A stretch of 64,000 nt of DNA from Chryseobacterium oncorhynchi (GCF_002899895.1 NZ_PPEI02000009.1:1-64000); one strand, 5' to 3'; numbered from the stretch's first letter, positions 7,132 to 16,629 are shown. The notes: a model not told the origin generated them from the sequence alone. Translations and numbers: made by a program.

Positions 7132-8023
7132 ATTTTTTCAAAATTTTTGATTTATTTTTTAAATCTATTTCTATTTCAAAAGTATCTTTAAAAATGCTTA
7201 TTTCATCTTCTGGGGCATTTCTACCATCCATCAATTCTAATATTTTATTTTTAATTGAATTTATTTCAATGCGTGCTTGATTGTTTAGTTTTTGTTCTCT
7301 TTCAATTATGAAATCGTCATATATAGATTTTTTTGTTTTAGCAATTAAATAAATTCCTTTGTCATCTATTTTGTTATGATTTAAAATACTTCTGCCAAAT
7401 AGATTAATATAATCATACAACTGCTTTTCTTCTACTATTTGTATAGCTTTTGGTATAGCATCATATCTATCATCATGTGATTCAAAACTTACTTTTCTAC
7501 CAGAAATATTTAAATTTAACATTTCCTCATATCTTTGAACTATTCCCAATTTACTTAATAATTGTGGGACAGATAATAGATATATCTCTACAGAAAAATT
7601 ATTTTTTTTAAGATTTTCTATTATCGTATTTATATTTATTCCATCATTAAAAGTTGTTTCTAGGATGAAATTATAATTTTTCTCTAAACAATGTCTTCTT
7701 AGAGAAAGATTCCAATCATGTGCTGTAGTACTTGTTAGTTCTGAAAAATATTCCGGATATTTTTTCTTGATTTCAACAGAGAAAGGATGATAATTTTTTA
7801 AATTATCAACATTACATATGACTGCATTTCTTTTTAAATTAGAAAATGCAATCTTTTCAAGTTCTGTTTTTCCAGCTCCTGGTTGCGCTCCTAAAATTAT
7901 TGCTTTTGGATTTGCACTTGAATCAACAAATTTAGTAAACTGTTTAATAATCTCGCTTTCTATAAAACGAAATTCATCTAAATCAATTTTGTATTGTTCT
8001 TTTAAGTTTTCAATATTATTCAT
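7130..8023 (-). CDS. zeta-type toxin (UDP-GlcNAc kinase family)
   Basis: A 297-residue zeta-toxin-like protein. The P-loop GAQPGAGKT is at residues 45-53, and VICNVDNLKNYHP (Asp about 73) matches the family's substrate-side aspartate. The segment FILETTFNDG also fits. Zeta toxins phosphorylate UDP-N-acetylglucosamine and block peptidoglycan synthesis unless bound by antitoxin. The gene overlaps the end of the upstream antitoxin-like gene by 8 bases, the usual arrangement of a stability module. The length is close to that of streptococcal zeta. Confidence 0.85.
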   Translation of the reverse strand: MNNIENLKEQYKIDLDEFRFIESEIIKQFTKFVDSSANPKAIILGAQPGAGKTELEKIAFSNLKRNAVICNVDNLKNYHPFSVEIKKKYPEYFSELTSTTAHDWNLSLRRHCLEKNYNFILETTFNDGININTIIENLKKNNFSVEIYLLSVPQLLSKLGIVQRYEEMLNLNISGRKVSFESHDDRYDAIPKAIQIVEEKQLYDYINLFGRSILNHNKIDDKGIYLIAKTKKSIYDDFIIEREQKLNNQARIEINSIKNKILELMDGRNAPEDEISIFKDTFEIEIDLKNKSKILKK

Positions 8024-8291
8024 TGATAAGGCTATCTAATATTTTAGAATATTCATTGATAATTTCTCGCATTTTATCTTTTGATTGAAAGATTTCTGGA
8101 GTATTTGCCAGCTCATAACTTTTATCCGATTTTTCTATATAGTCATCAATGAGTACTAAATTAGGCATTTCTTTTTTTTTCTCAGTAAAGGCCAACTTCC
8201 TATACATAATACTAACTTGTACCAATATATCGTTCGCCAGTTCTGTTAGAACATACCAACCATTTATATTATTTATATCTTTAATAGACAT
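8016..8291 (-). CDS. putative antitoxin partner of the zeta toxin
   Basis: A 91-residue, mainly helical protein overlapping the toxin start. It is first in the operon. Length and helical character fit an epsilon-type antitoxin, but I see no clear sequence match to epsilon, so the assignment rests on position. Confidence 0.65.
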   Translation of the reverse strand: MSIKDINNINGWYVLTELANDILVQVSIMYRKLAFTEKKKEMPNLVLIDDYIEKSDKSYELANTPEIFQSKDKMREIINEYSKILDSLINE

Positions 8292-8399
8292 TTTTTCTTT
8301 TTTGTAAAATTAGTGAATTTTTCAGTTTCTTTTTGATTAAAACATAATATTGTTTAATAATGTCGGTTCTTCTATTATTATTCATTGTTTCTTTTTAAT

Positions 8400-9270
8400 T
8401 AGAATCTTAGATACAATAATATAAAGTTAATTAGTATATAATATACAAAATAAATAGTATACTGTATACAAATAAAATACCATAATATAGTATTTTAGAA
8501 TCTAAATATATAGTATCTTAGAATCGTAATATCTGTAATATTATGTAATCATAGATACCAAATATAAGGTATATAATACAATTGATAATGCTAAATAAAA
8601 TGGTATATAATATACATAAAATATTGTATACTGGAAACAAAATATTTGTTACAATATAGTATATAAGATGCCAATTAGATAATATATTATATAATAAATA
8701 TATATTATTTATTAAGTATACTATATACTTATTATAGTACATATAGATGCCTTATAATTTTAAAATAATCTAATCTAAGATTCTAAATAAATGGTATATA
8801 ATAATCTAAATACTGTATTCTTGACTAGTATATAGAATACTTAATTAAATGTATATAGGATGTTAAAAAAAAATATTTATATACTTTATTAGGTATATTA
8901 AATACTATATATTCTTTATTTAAAAAGTATATTGTATACCAAAAAAATGGTATACTGGAAGCGTAAAAATTGTATTATGAAATATAATCCAAGATAATAA
9001 ATATTTGTTATATCATATACCGAAAAGCATTACTTAAAGTTGAATAAATAAATATTTTATTAGGTATATTAAATACCTATTATTTAAAAATAAATAAGAG
9101 TATGGTATACTAAATTAAAGAGTATATTATAAACTAAATAAAATAGTATATAGTAAACTAAATAAATTTCATTTTTACTATTTATCATGATGATTATATA
9201 ATAGGTATTATTAAGTATATCAGATTCTTAAAGTATATACCTGATGTTTATTTATCTAATATTTTTATTT
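8400..9270. repeat. AT-rich iteron-like region with GTATA/TATAC words
   Basis: About 870 bases of nearly pure A/T with around 20 recurring words such as AGTATATAATATAC, GTATACTGTATAC, GGTATATAATAC and AGGTATATTAAATAC. Many are short palindromes or head-to-head pairs. No credible gene is present. It lies between the toxin-antitoxin operon and the hairpin-rich region upstream of the mobilisation genes. It could be a DNA-unwinding or origin-type region, or a partition or binding-site array. Confidence 0.7.
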
Positions 9271-9354
9271 ACTTCCAGGATTATTTTTTAAGCTGACACT
9301 TATTACAATTATCACTTTTAATTTCATTGATTTTCTTTTTCTTTTTAGCAATAA

Positions 9355-9430
9355 AAAATCAAAGATTTTGAAGCTAATCTCCGATAGGAGAGGATTAGGC
9401 AAGACGGTATCGGACTTTATGGTCCGATAC
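9355..9430. other. candidate origin of transfer (oriT)
   Basis: Three inverted repeats lie in 75 bases: AAAATC-AAA-GATTTT (9355-9369); TAATCTCC...GGAGAGGATTA (9375-9397, imperfect); and GTATCGGAC-TTTATG-GTCCGATAC (9407-9430, perfect 9-bp stem). This GC-richer island interrupts the AT-rich region and precedes the mobilisation protein and relaxase genes, the usual place of oriT. The nick site is not identifiable by eye. A structured RNA is an alternative. Confidence 0.5.
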
Positions 9431-9477
9431 AGCTTGCTCTGCGAGGCTAAAATGCTGAAATAGAAAAACTTATGTTT

Positions 9478-9490
9478 TTGTGCAAACTTT
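9478..9490 (-). promoter_or_regulatory. inverted TTTGCACAA motif
   Basis: TTGTGCAAACTTT is the reverse complement of the motif found as tandem pairs at 4976-5011 and 11860-11894. It lies about 85 bases upstream of the mobilisation gene. Confidence 0.45.
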
Positions 9491-9573
9491 ACAAAAAATA
9501 TAAATCACAATTTATGCAAATATTTGTAAATTTAGTGCTAGAAATCAAATAGTTAAAATTATAATTTTTATAA

Positions 9574-10086
9574 ATGAATTCAAAATATAGAAATATTGCT
9601 CTCTACAAAGAGGATGCGGATTGGATTACAAATATTGCTAAGAATAACAAGATTAAAACGGTAGAAATATTCGCAATAATTACAAAGATTATTAAAGAGA
9701 ACCAACAACTTTTATTTTCTGAAGCTCCTATTCCAATTTACGATACTGATAAGTTGACTGACGAATTTAGAAAGAAAGTAACCAAAGAGAATAATAGAAT
9801 TTTAGGGTTTTATTTAGAGACTGAGAACTTGATTAAAAGGATGTATAGAGATATGCATTATCTTTTAGAATCTGATGAGAAAGAGAAGAAATTAAAACAT
9901 CCGTTTTGGTCAGAATACGATTTACAAAATACAATTATGAGACGTTTTCTTTCTAAAAAATTTTCAATAAAAGATGATGATGATTTAATCAAATCTATGT
10001 TAGAAGTTTTATCCAAAAATGAAGTTGATGATTATATTTTTGCCCTGAACAGAACAAAGGCAAAGAGACTATCAAATATTAAATAA
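9574..10086 (+). CDS. mobilisation accessory protein (BfmA/BtgA-like)
   Basis: A 170-residue basic, helical protein immediately upstream (1 base) of the relaxase. The N-terminal 45 residues (IALYKEDADWITNIAKNNKI then KTVEIFAIITKII) look like a short DNA-binding segment. The rest is a helical domain. Size and position fit the BfmA/BtgA-type accessory proteins that bind oriT in Bacteroidetes mobile elements. The family call is by resemblance and context. Confidence 0.65.
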   Translation: MNSKYRNIALYKEDADWITNIAKNNKIKTVEIFAIITKIIKENQQLLFSEAPIPIYDTDKLTDEFRKKVTKENNRILGFYLETENLIKRMYRDMHYLLESDEKEKKLKHPFWSEYDLQNTIMRRFLSKKFSIKDDDDLIKSMLEVLSKNEVDDYIFALNRTKAKRLSNIK

Positions 10087-10087
10087 T

Positions 10088-11818
10088 ATGTATGTAGATA
10101 CACATTTAATTCCGCTAAAAAAAGAAGATGATTCTAACAAAGGCAGCTGCGGTAAATTAATTGAATATTTATCAAAAGACAATGACTTTTTTTTCAATCA
10201 TTCCGAAGATGATATTTCTAAAGAAAAAGCACAGGATATAATTGATAAACACTCTAAAGGTAGATTAGGCAAAGGTGAATCAAAATGGTATTCTCCGATG
10301 TATTCTTTTTCTAACGATGAATGTAAACATATTGTAAACAAATTATTCGACAAAGATTACAATAATTATTCTGATTTGTCTGATTCAGAGAAACAACAAT
10401 ATAATGACTATTTTATTTTTCTTGGTAGACGTTTTCAAGATCAGATGGCTTACAATTTTGAAAAATCTGATTTGGGAATCAACTCAGGTAGTGACTTAGT
10501 TTATGTCGGTGTTGTAGAACATGACAGAACCTATAAATCACATGACGAAGAGGTCAGAGTTGGTTTACGAAAAGTTGGAGAAGATAAACCAGGGTTCAAT
10601 ACTCATATTCATATTGTTCAATCAAGAAAAGCCAATAATGAAAAACAAAGTAAAATTTCTCCGGAGTCAAATTATAAAAGCAGGACTAAGGAGAATTTCG
10701 GTTCCAATTCTAAAAGTGGATTTGATAGAAATAATTTCTATAATTTGGTGGAAGGAACGTTTGATAATCTAACAAAATTCAAACGAAATCAACAAGATAA
10801 ATTTGAGTTTAAGAAACTGTCAAAAAATATTAAAAAAGAAAATAAAAAAAATATGGCTAGTAATTTTATACCAAAAGAAGAACTTGCAAAAATTTTAGAG
10901 GATTCAAGTATTGTAGACTACTTTTTCAGCTTAGCTGACAAAGGAGTTCTTCGATATGATACGAAAAAAGGGGATGATTATATTTTTGCAAAGCATGATG
11001 ATAAAACAGGTTTTCAAACAACAGGATCTATTTCAGTTAGCCCCAGGGGTTTTAGAGATTTTTCCAATGGTGATCAGGGACAGATTATAAAAGCTGTCCA
11101 AATATTTGAAAATTTAAACTGGTTGGAATCTATTCATTTTCTGAAAAACAAAAATGGATTCATAGATTATGAATACAAAAACAATAATGTATCTGTGCAG
11201 GCTACAAGTGCTAAATCGAAAACAGGAACATCAAAATCTAATGTTGAAATAATTAAAACTGAATCTGTTAGTAACAAGTATATAATTGATTACTATAAAA
11301 GTAGAGGAATTTCTGAGGAAACTATAAAAAATAACGTTAAGCAAATTGTTTATAAAAGAGATAATAAGACTTTCATATCAGGAGGTATAGATAATATTAA
11401 AGGAGGTTATAATGTAAGAGGTCATAATTTTAAATCAATCATTGGAGGAAACAATGATATTTCAATTATAAAAGGTACAACCGATAAACTGGTTATTTTT
11501 GAAGGACTTGTAGATTTCTTATCCTGGTTAGAAATAAATAAAATTTCTAAAACTGATCATACTGTTATTTTAACAAACAGTACCAGTAATTACAAATCAG
11601 TCATTGATTTTATAAATTCCAAAAACTTTAAAGACATTGATTTACTTGTAAATAAAGATGCTGCCGGAGATGATTTTACTCAAAAATTAGATTCTGCAAT
11701 TGGCAATATTTTTAATGATCTAAGAGAACATTATGAATTATCTGACAAAGTAGATTTAAATGATAAATTAATTATAGATCAGGTAAAAGGTGTTTCACAA
11801 AAAGGTTTCAAAATATAG
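10088..11818 (+). CDS. relaxase (DUF5712-like) fused to a Toprim-like domain
   Basis: A 576-residue protein. The N-terminal half is relaxase-like, with the histidine motif FNTHIHIVQSRK at residues 170-181 (HxH, metal-binding) and the upstream VYVGVVEHDRTYK strand. About residues 255-365 resemble a primase-type (CHC2-like) region without the zinc cysteines. The C-terminus is Toprim-like: VIFEGLVDFLSW around 469-480 (acidic residue 1) and LLVNKDAAGDDF around 519-530 (acidic motif 2). It should nick oriT and stay bound to the transferred strand; the Toprim part may support priming in the recipient. Catalytic tyrosine not pinpointed. Confidence 0.75.
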   Translation: MYVDTHLIPLKKEDDSNKGSCGKLIEYLSKDNDFFFNHSEDDISKEKAQDIIDKHSKGRLGKGESKWYSPMYSFSNDECKHIVNKLFDKDYNNYSDLSDSEKQQYNDYFIFLGRRFQDQMAYNFEKSDLGINSGSDLVYVGVVEHDRTYKSHDEEVRVGLRKVGEDKPGFNTHIHIVQSRKANNEKQSKISPESNYKSRTKENFGSNSKSGFDRNNFYNLVEGTFDNLTKFKRNQQDKFEFKKLSKNIKKENKKNMASNFIPKEELAKILEDSSIVDYFFSLADKGVLRYDTKKGDDYIFAKHDDKTGFQTTGSISVSPRGFRDFSNGDQGQIIKAVQIFENLNWLESIHFLKNKNGFIDYEYKNNNVSVQATSAKSKTGTSKSNVEIIKTESVSNKYIIDYYKSRGISEETIKNNVKQIVYKRDNKTFISGGIDNIKGGYNVRGHNFKSIIGGNNDISIIKGTTDKLVIFEGLVDFLSWLEINKISKTDHTVILTNSTSNYKSVIDFINSKNFKDIDLLVNKDAAGDDFTQKLDSAIGNIFNDLREHYELSDKVDLNDKLIIDQVKGVSQKGFKI

Positions 11819-11859
11819 TATTAAAGGTTTGTTTTCTTTGCATTACTGATAACCATAAT

Positions 11860-11894
11860 AAAGTTTGCACAAAATTGTTATAGTTTGCACAATT
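11860..11894. promoter_or_regulatory. tandem TTTGCACAA motif
   Basis: Two direct copies (AAAGTTTGCACAA at 11860-11872 and AGTTTGCACAATT at 11882-11894) are 20 bases apart and about 100 bases upstream of the next gene, repeating the layout at 4976-5011. Confidence 0.5.
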
Positions 11895-11994
11895 TGTAAA
11901 TGACACATTATTAAATATTTGCTTTGTAAAGGCAAATATTTTTTTTTTTTATCTAAAAAATTAAACTTACAAATAACATATAAATTGGGTAACT

Positions 11995-14481
11995 ATGAAT
12001 TATGAGCTTTTAACTAAACAAGATTTTTATGCAAAAATTAACCTATTTGAGCATTATGATTTAATGCCAGAAAGTTTAAAAATAATCGCTGATAAGTATA
12101 ACGAGATCTTAGAGGATTCTGATAATCAGTATAAGGATTTAGAAAAATTTCTTTTAGAAATTAATGAGATAGGGTACACATTTGATTATTACTTAGATGC
12201 AGTCCCTTATGATCTTCGCCCTATCTCAATGTCTGAACAGTTAAAACTGGAAGCTTTAATTGATAAAGAAGAGGGTATTGACAAAGTTGATTTTGTATCA
12301 GAAATGGTTGATGCAAGAATCAAAGAATTAAATCAACAGTTTGTTGATGCGCTAATAAAAGCTGATGAAAAGCTCGCTAACGAAATTCTAGATGAAGTAA
12401 ACTTTCTTAATTCCTACTATAAAGGGGAAAGATTTATCGACCAGGTATATCTTTACAATAAAGAGATTGTTACTGAAATTGATTCACGTCTTAATAATCT
12501 ACTAAGAGGAAAGGAAGACTTTTATATAGATTTACATTCTGAAGACGGGAATAATGTTCTTTCCTGGGCCTTGAAAGCCCTTGACGAACATACCCTTAAT
12601 GAAAAGCTTATATCATACTTTAATACAGCATTTAGGCAAGAAGTTGAATCCTGGGATGCAAATGAAACTTCTGAGGATTATATCGTTTGGAAATTTGAAT
12701 ATGATGAAATTAAAGAGGAGCTATGCGATATATTAAATGACTATACATTCATTCCTTCTCCTATAAACATCAATCATCGAATTCAATCCGATAAGTGGGC
12801 CAGTGAACTAGATAACAGAACATCAATTAGTAATGGCCTATCAAATAATAAAGTGGCTGAATTACAGTCTAATCATTACACTTTAAGTAGGGTTATTGCA
12901 AAAAAAGAAGGTGTTCCGGCTGCTCGTTACTTGCCATCAAAAGAAAATCATCTTTACGAAAGTATATTTAGCAAGTTTGCTCATGATTCTAAACTAAAGG
13001 ATTTATTACAAAAACTAAGAGATTATACTATTGAAAATGAATTTAGAAAAGGAATACAAATAGTTACTAATCTTCCTTCCTTAAGCTCTTTCTTAAACCT
13101 ATATTTTGAGATAAAAGATACTCCTATGTGGGACTTTGCGGGAAAAACAGGAAAAGGAATTCTAAAAACTGTACTAGATTACCTTGAAAACCCGGTTCTA
13201 AACACCATTAAAGATTATTTTAACCTCTCAGCACCGCAAGATCCATCTTTGGCCGCTTACCGAATTGCAGATGAATCAGAATATGATGATAAAATGTCTT
13301 TATCTCAATATGAGAATAAACTTACAGAATATGAATCAACTCTTAATAAAATAATTGAAAAATTAGAGCAAGAAAATGTTTCATTAACAAAGCTTAATTC
13401 ATTGAATATTTTAGATGAGTATCATGTTAAAATATTCAACAATCTAACTGACTATTTACAGAGTAATATTAATAATTTAAAACATATAAAAATCATGGAA
13501 CCAAATCAATCAAAACCAGAAAAACAAATCAATGAAATAGAAGTAGGGAAGTTAGCTTCTGTTTCTCGACCGGATTTTTTCTTTAAAGGTAAAATTAAAG
13601 AATTTGATTCGGGATCAGCTACTATCGTAAATCTAAACGGAGAAGCAGAAAAATTTGCAAAAAAAGATATTTATCTTTTCTTTCCCGGACAAAAATATGA
13701 CAGGAGAGAGATTGAAGATTTATTTACGAACGCACCAGGTAAACTTGACTTTTCTCAGATGTCAAAAGAAGATCTTACAAAGTTAATGAGAGGAGAACTT
13801 ACGACGTCCATTTTCAATGGCACCTCTTATAAAGACAATGTTGAAAAAGAATACCAATTCAAAATTCGTACTGAATTTAATTCTGAACACAGAAAACTAG
13901 AATTAAAACCATACTTTAAACATGATCAACAAATTGACTGGTCTCAAAAAACTGTTTTCGGAAAAAATTTATCAGATGAACAAATAGATAAGCTGGTAGA
14001 TGGGAAATCTATTGTCCTTAATGTTGAAAAAGAGGAAAAAAATTACAGCGTAAAGGTTCATTATGATAGTGATATCAACCAGGTCGTTTTTGATAATTTT
14101 GTAAACAAAACTGAAAAGGCGAGTAAAAACAAACTCGAATTCAAAGATAACTTTGAATATGAAGAATTTCTTCGCAATGATGTAACTATGTTTGATAATG
14201 CTTCCAAAGTAAACTTGCATCAACTCAACAAGGCCATACTCATTTTAGATCTCGCAGAATTAAATGAGTTTTTAACTGATTTTTCTATTGAAAACAGCAA
14301 GATTGATATTCTGATAAATTCTCCTGGGATTTTAAGAGGGAATGACTCAGTTGAAGTTCTGAAAGCTGGTATACTTCAGGACATTAATTCTTCTTCTGAA
14401 AAGGTAGATCTTTTTAAAGAAAAATTTAAAAGTTTTAGCCAGTCAAATGAGCAAAATGTAAATGTTAAAAACAAAATTTAA
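11995..14481 (+). CDS. large transfer-region protein with DUF3945-like segment
   Basis: An 828-residue acidic, mostly helical cytoplasmic protein with no signal peptide. Around residues 645-695, KTVFGKNLSDEQIDKLVDGK and the following strands resemble the DUF3945-type repeat of Bacteroidetes conjugative-element proteins. About residues 712-775 form a helical domain that recurs in the next gene (EFxxDFSIENSKID versus EFSIEKSKTD). A PMWDF-K-TGKG block near residue 378 also recurs there. The exact role in transfer is unknown. Confidence 0.65.
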   Translation: MNYELLTKQDFYAKINLFEHYDLMPESLKIIADKYNEILEDSDNQYKDLEKFLLEINEIGYTFDYYLDAVPYDLRPISMSEQLKLEALIDKEEGIDKVDFVSEMVDARIKELNQQFVDALIKADEKLANEILDEVNFLNSYYKGERFIDQVYLYNKEIVTEIDSRLNNLLRGKEDFYIDLHSEDGNNVLSWALKALDEHTLNEKLISYFNTAFRQEVESWDANETSEDYIVWKFEYDEIKEELCDILNDYTFIPSPININHRIQSDKWASELDNRTSISNGLSNNKVAELQSNHYTLSRVIAKKEGVPAARYLPSKENHLYESIFSKFAHDSKLKDLLQKLRDYTIENEFRKGIQIVTNLPSLSSFLNLYFEIKDTPMWDFAGKTGKGILKTVLDYLENPVLNTIKDYFNLSAPQDPSLAAYRIADESEYDDKMSLSQYENKLTEYESTLNKIIEKLEQENVSLTKLNSLNILDEYHVKIFNNLTDYLQSNINNLKHIKIMEPNQSKPEKQINEIEVGKLASVSRPDFFFKGKIKEFDSGSATIVNLNGEAEKFAKKDIYLFFPGQKYDRREIEDLFTNAPGKLDFSQMSKEDLTKLMRGELTTSIFNGTSYKDNVEKEYQFKIRTEFNSEHRKLELKPYFKHDQQIDWSQKTVFGKNLSDEQIDKLVDGKSIVLNVEKEEKNYSVKVHYDSDINQVVFDNFVNKTEKASKNKLEFKDNFEYEEFLRNDVTMFDNASKVNLHQLNKAILILDLAELNEFLTDFSIENSKIDILINSPGILRGNDSVEVLKAGILQDINSSSEKVDLFKEKFKSFSQSNEQNVNVKNKI

Positions 14482-14482
14482 G

Positions 14483-15436
14483 ATGGAAGATTTAATTGAT
14501 AAAAAAATTCTTGAAGATAAATTGAATTTATACTATTCTAATCCAGAAGATCCGGAACCGATGTGGGACTTTAACAAACAGACTGGACAGGATGTTTTAG
14601 ATTTTTGTTTAAAAACATTTAATAATGAGGATCTATTTACTGGCATTATGAAATATGTTTCTCTTACAAATAGAGAGGCTGAGCATTATCTTACGAAACC
14701 AAACATTAGTGATTTTGATATGGAGCAGCTGAGAGAAGAAGAACTATATAATGAAGAATTGGATAAATTTAATATGAAATTATCAGCTCTTCTTCAGGAT
14801 AGTAAGGAAGCAGAAAAAAATCTTTCTATTTTTGAACCTGCATATTCTCTATTAGGTAAATCTGATAGTAAATATTCAGTAGTACACCAGATATATCTTT
14901 TAGTTGGGGGTGACTATAATTCTGTTAATTTATTGTATAATGATCTAAAAACAAAATTTTCAGAATTTATTCCTAAGGAATATATTGCAAGTTCTGCCAA
15001 TGCTATTTCTCAAGATCTATCTGAAATGTCATCTGTAAATACTAAAATTTCTTCTAAAGTGGAAGAAATTACAGCCAAAAAAACCTTTAAAGACCAATGG
15101 GCTTATGAACAATGGCTTTTGCAGAATGATGATCTTCTGTTAAATACTGGAAAAATAGATGGACACCACATCAATAAAATGCTTTTGTCTTTGAATGCGA
15201 ATGAGTATGATGATTTTAGTAAATTTTTACAAGAATTTTCAATTGAAAAAAGCAAGACCGACGCATTGTTAAATTATGTTTCAGAACATTTATTGACACC
15301 TAATTTAAAATTTTATCAAATAAAAAATGAAATTAAGGACATAGTCAACACTGATCAAAATAGAATTTTCAAATTTATGGAGAAACTTAATTCAGTCACT
15401 AAAGATGAGAAAAGCATACAGTCAATGAAAATCTAA
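14483..15436 (+). CDS. transfer-region protein, paralogue of the C-terminal part of the preceding protein
   Basis: A 317-residue acidic helical protein. The start at 14483 directly follows the previous stop (14481); an in-frame ATG at 14462 would overlap that gene. It shares with the preceding protein an EPMWDFNKQTGQDVLDF block near its N-terminus and a C-terminal helical domain (DQWAYEQWLLQNDD ... FLQEFSIEKSKTDALL), so the two probably arose by duplication. Function unknown. A terminator follows. Confidence 0.65.
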   Translation: MEDLIDKKILEDKLNLYYSNPEDPEPMWDFNKQTGQDVLDFCLKTFNNEDLFTGIMKYVSLTNREAEHYLTKPNISDFDMEQLREEELYNEELDKFNMKLSALLQDSKEAEKNLSIFEPAYSLLGKSDSKYSVVHQIYLLVGGDYNSVNLLYNDLKTKFSEFIPKEYIASSANAISQDLSEMSSVNTKISSKVEEITAKKTFKDQWAYEQWLLQNDDLLLNTGKIDGHHINKMLLSLNANEYDDFSKFLQEFSIEKSKTDALLNYVSEHLLTPNLKFYQIKNEIKDIVNTDQNRIFKFMEKLNSVTKDEKSIQSMKI

Positions 15437-15443
15437 ATTAATA

Positions 15444-15468
15444 AAGGCGTCCTTTGTGACGTCTTTTT
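15444..15468 (+). terminator. intrinsic terminator
   Basis: AAGGCGTC and GACGTCTT pair with one G-U across CTTTGT and are followed by TTTT. Confidence 0.65.
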
Positions 15469-15534
15469 ACAGAAGTTCTGACAAAATTATTTTATGTCAC
15501 AATTATTTCTGAACTTTGTCACAAAATTAAAATA

Positions 15535-16254
15535 TTGAAAATAATCACTTTTTATTCAGACAAAGGAGGCGTTGGAAATTCTATGCTTAATATAAGTGTT
15601 GCTGCATATTTAGCATATACATTAGATAAAAGAACTTGTATTATAGATACAGTGGGTGGTTTTAGAAATATTACCTGGAATAGAAAAGATGAAGTTGATA
15701 AATTAAAAGAGAATCCAGATAACGAAATTTCAGACTATCTTAATGTGTCAGAGTACGAGAATTTATTAACGGATCCTTTACTAGGTAGTAGAGTTCATAT
15801 CTACACTATTAATGTATTCGAGAACTTCTTAGAGTTTCTAAGAGATTATAAAGACTCTTATGACTATGTATTTTTAGATCTTCGCGGGCTTTCTAAAGAA
15901 AACTTTCATTTCATAATGAAAAGCCACTATATTTTCTTGGTCTCTTCATTAGATGATTTAGATAAAGATAAACGTACGTATAATGCCTTCAATTTTGCAG
16001 TTAAGAAGAAGACGTTAAAATTTAATCTAGAAAAAATTTCAATTGTTGTTAATCATGTTCCAAAAACAGAAGATATAGATGACAAATTAAATTTACTTCA
16101 AAAGCAGAGAGACATCAATATTGTAGAACATATTATTTACGAAAGAAAAAGTTTTAGTGATTATTCAACAATTAACGGACTTATTGATGTCTCCGACGAA
16201 ATCAAACAATTTTGTGGAGAAGTAGTTGAATTAATAGGGGAGGAAGTAATGTAA
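15535..16254 (+). CDS. ParA/MinD-type ATPase with altered Walker A
   Basis: A 239-residue deviant-Walker ParA-family protein starting at TTG 15535. The N-terminus reads MKIITFYSDKGGVGNSMLNI: the signature lysine (K10) is kept but the normally invariant P-loop lysine is asparagine (GVGNS instead of GVGKS/T). YDYVFLDLRGL corresponds to the Walker B region. Homologues (TraA-like) open many Bacteroidetes tra operons. ATP hydrolysis is doubtful with this P-loop. An RHH-type protein follows, as expected for a ParA/ParB-like pair. Confidence 0.75.
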   Translation: MKIITFYSDKGGVGNSMLNISVAAYLAYTLDKRTCIIDTVGGFRNITWNRKDEVDKLKENPDNEISDYLNVSEYENLLTDPLLGSRVHIYTINVFENFLEFLRDYKDSYDYVFLDLRGLSKENFHFIMKSHYIFLVSSLDDLDKDKRTYNAFNFAVKKKTLKFNLEKISIVVNHVPKTEDIDDKLNLLQKQRDINIVEHIIYERKSFSDYSTINGLIDVSDEIKQFCGEVVELIGEEVM

Positions 16255-16267
16255 AAACTATATAACA

Positions 16268-16618
16268 ATGTTAAAAAAAACAAAAAAAGGAAAAGAAGAT
16301 AATGACATTCTTAAAATTTTTAATTTAGAGAATACATTCCAAGAAAAAGATGGTAGTTTTTCTGCGAAACTCAATAAATATATGTCTGAAGACAGCTACA
16401 ACGAACTAATTGTAGTAAATGATAAATATAAAGATTTAAAGACTGAAAATATTCAAAATCGAATTACTGAAAAATCAAAAACAATAAGGCTGAAAGAAGA
16501 AAGTCATGATAAGTTGTCCGAATTGCATAAAATTCTCACAGAATCTGGGTTAAAAATACCAATCACAGTACTTGCTGATTTTCTTATTTTAAAAGCTTTA
16601 CATCAAATTAAAGAATAA
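16268..16618 (+). CDS. ribbon-helix-helix-like transfer protein (DUF3408/TraB-like)
   Basis: A 116-residue basic protein. The C-terminal third (KSKTIRLKEESHDKLSELHK followed by a strand-helix ITVLADFLILKAL) has the beta-alpha-alpha pattern of a ribbon-helix-helix DNA-binding domain, as in DUF3408 proteins found next to ParA-like TraA. It lies 13 bases after the ParA-like gene and probably forms its DNA-binding partner. Confidence 0.6.
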   Translation: MLKKTKKGKEDNDILKIFNLENTFQEKDGSFSAKLNKYMSEDSYNELIVVNDKYKDLKTENIQNRITEKSKTIRLKEESHDKLSELHKILTESGLKIPITVLADFLILKALHQIKE

Positions 16619-16629
16619 AAATATAAGCC

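Noticed and set aside
8518..8742. 74-codon minus-strand frame of Ile/Tyr/Leu
   Set aside because: It is in the AT-rich repeat island; composition simply reflects TATA-type codons.
9355..9430. Structured regulatory RNA instead of oriT
   Set aside because: Hairpins could be an RNA, but the position upstream of the mobilisation gene and relaxase makes oriT the better first reading; not excluded.
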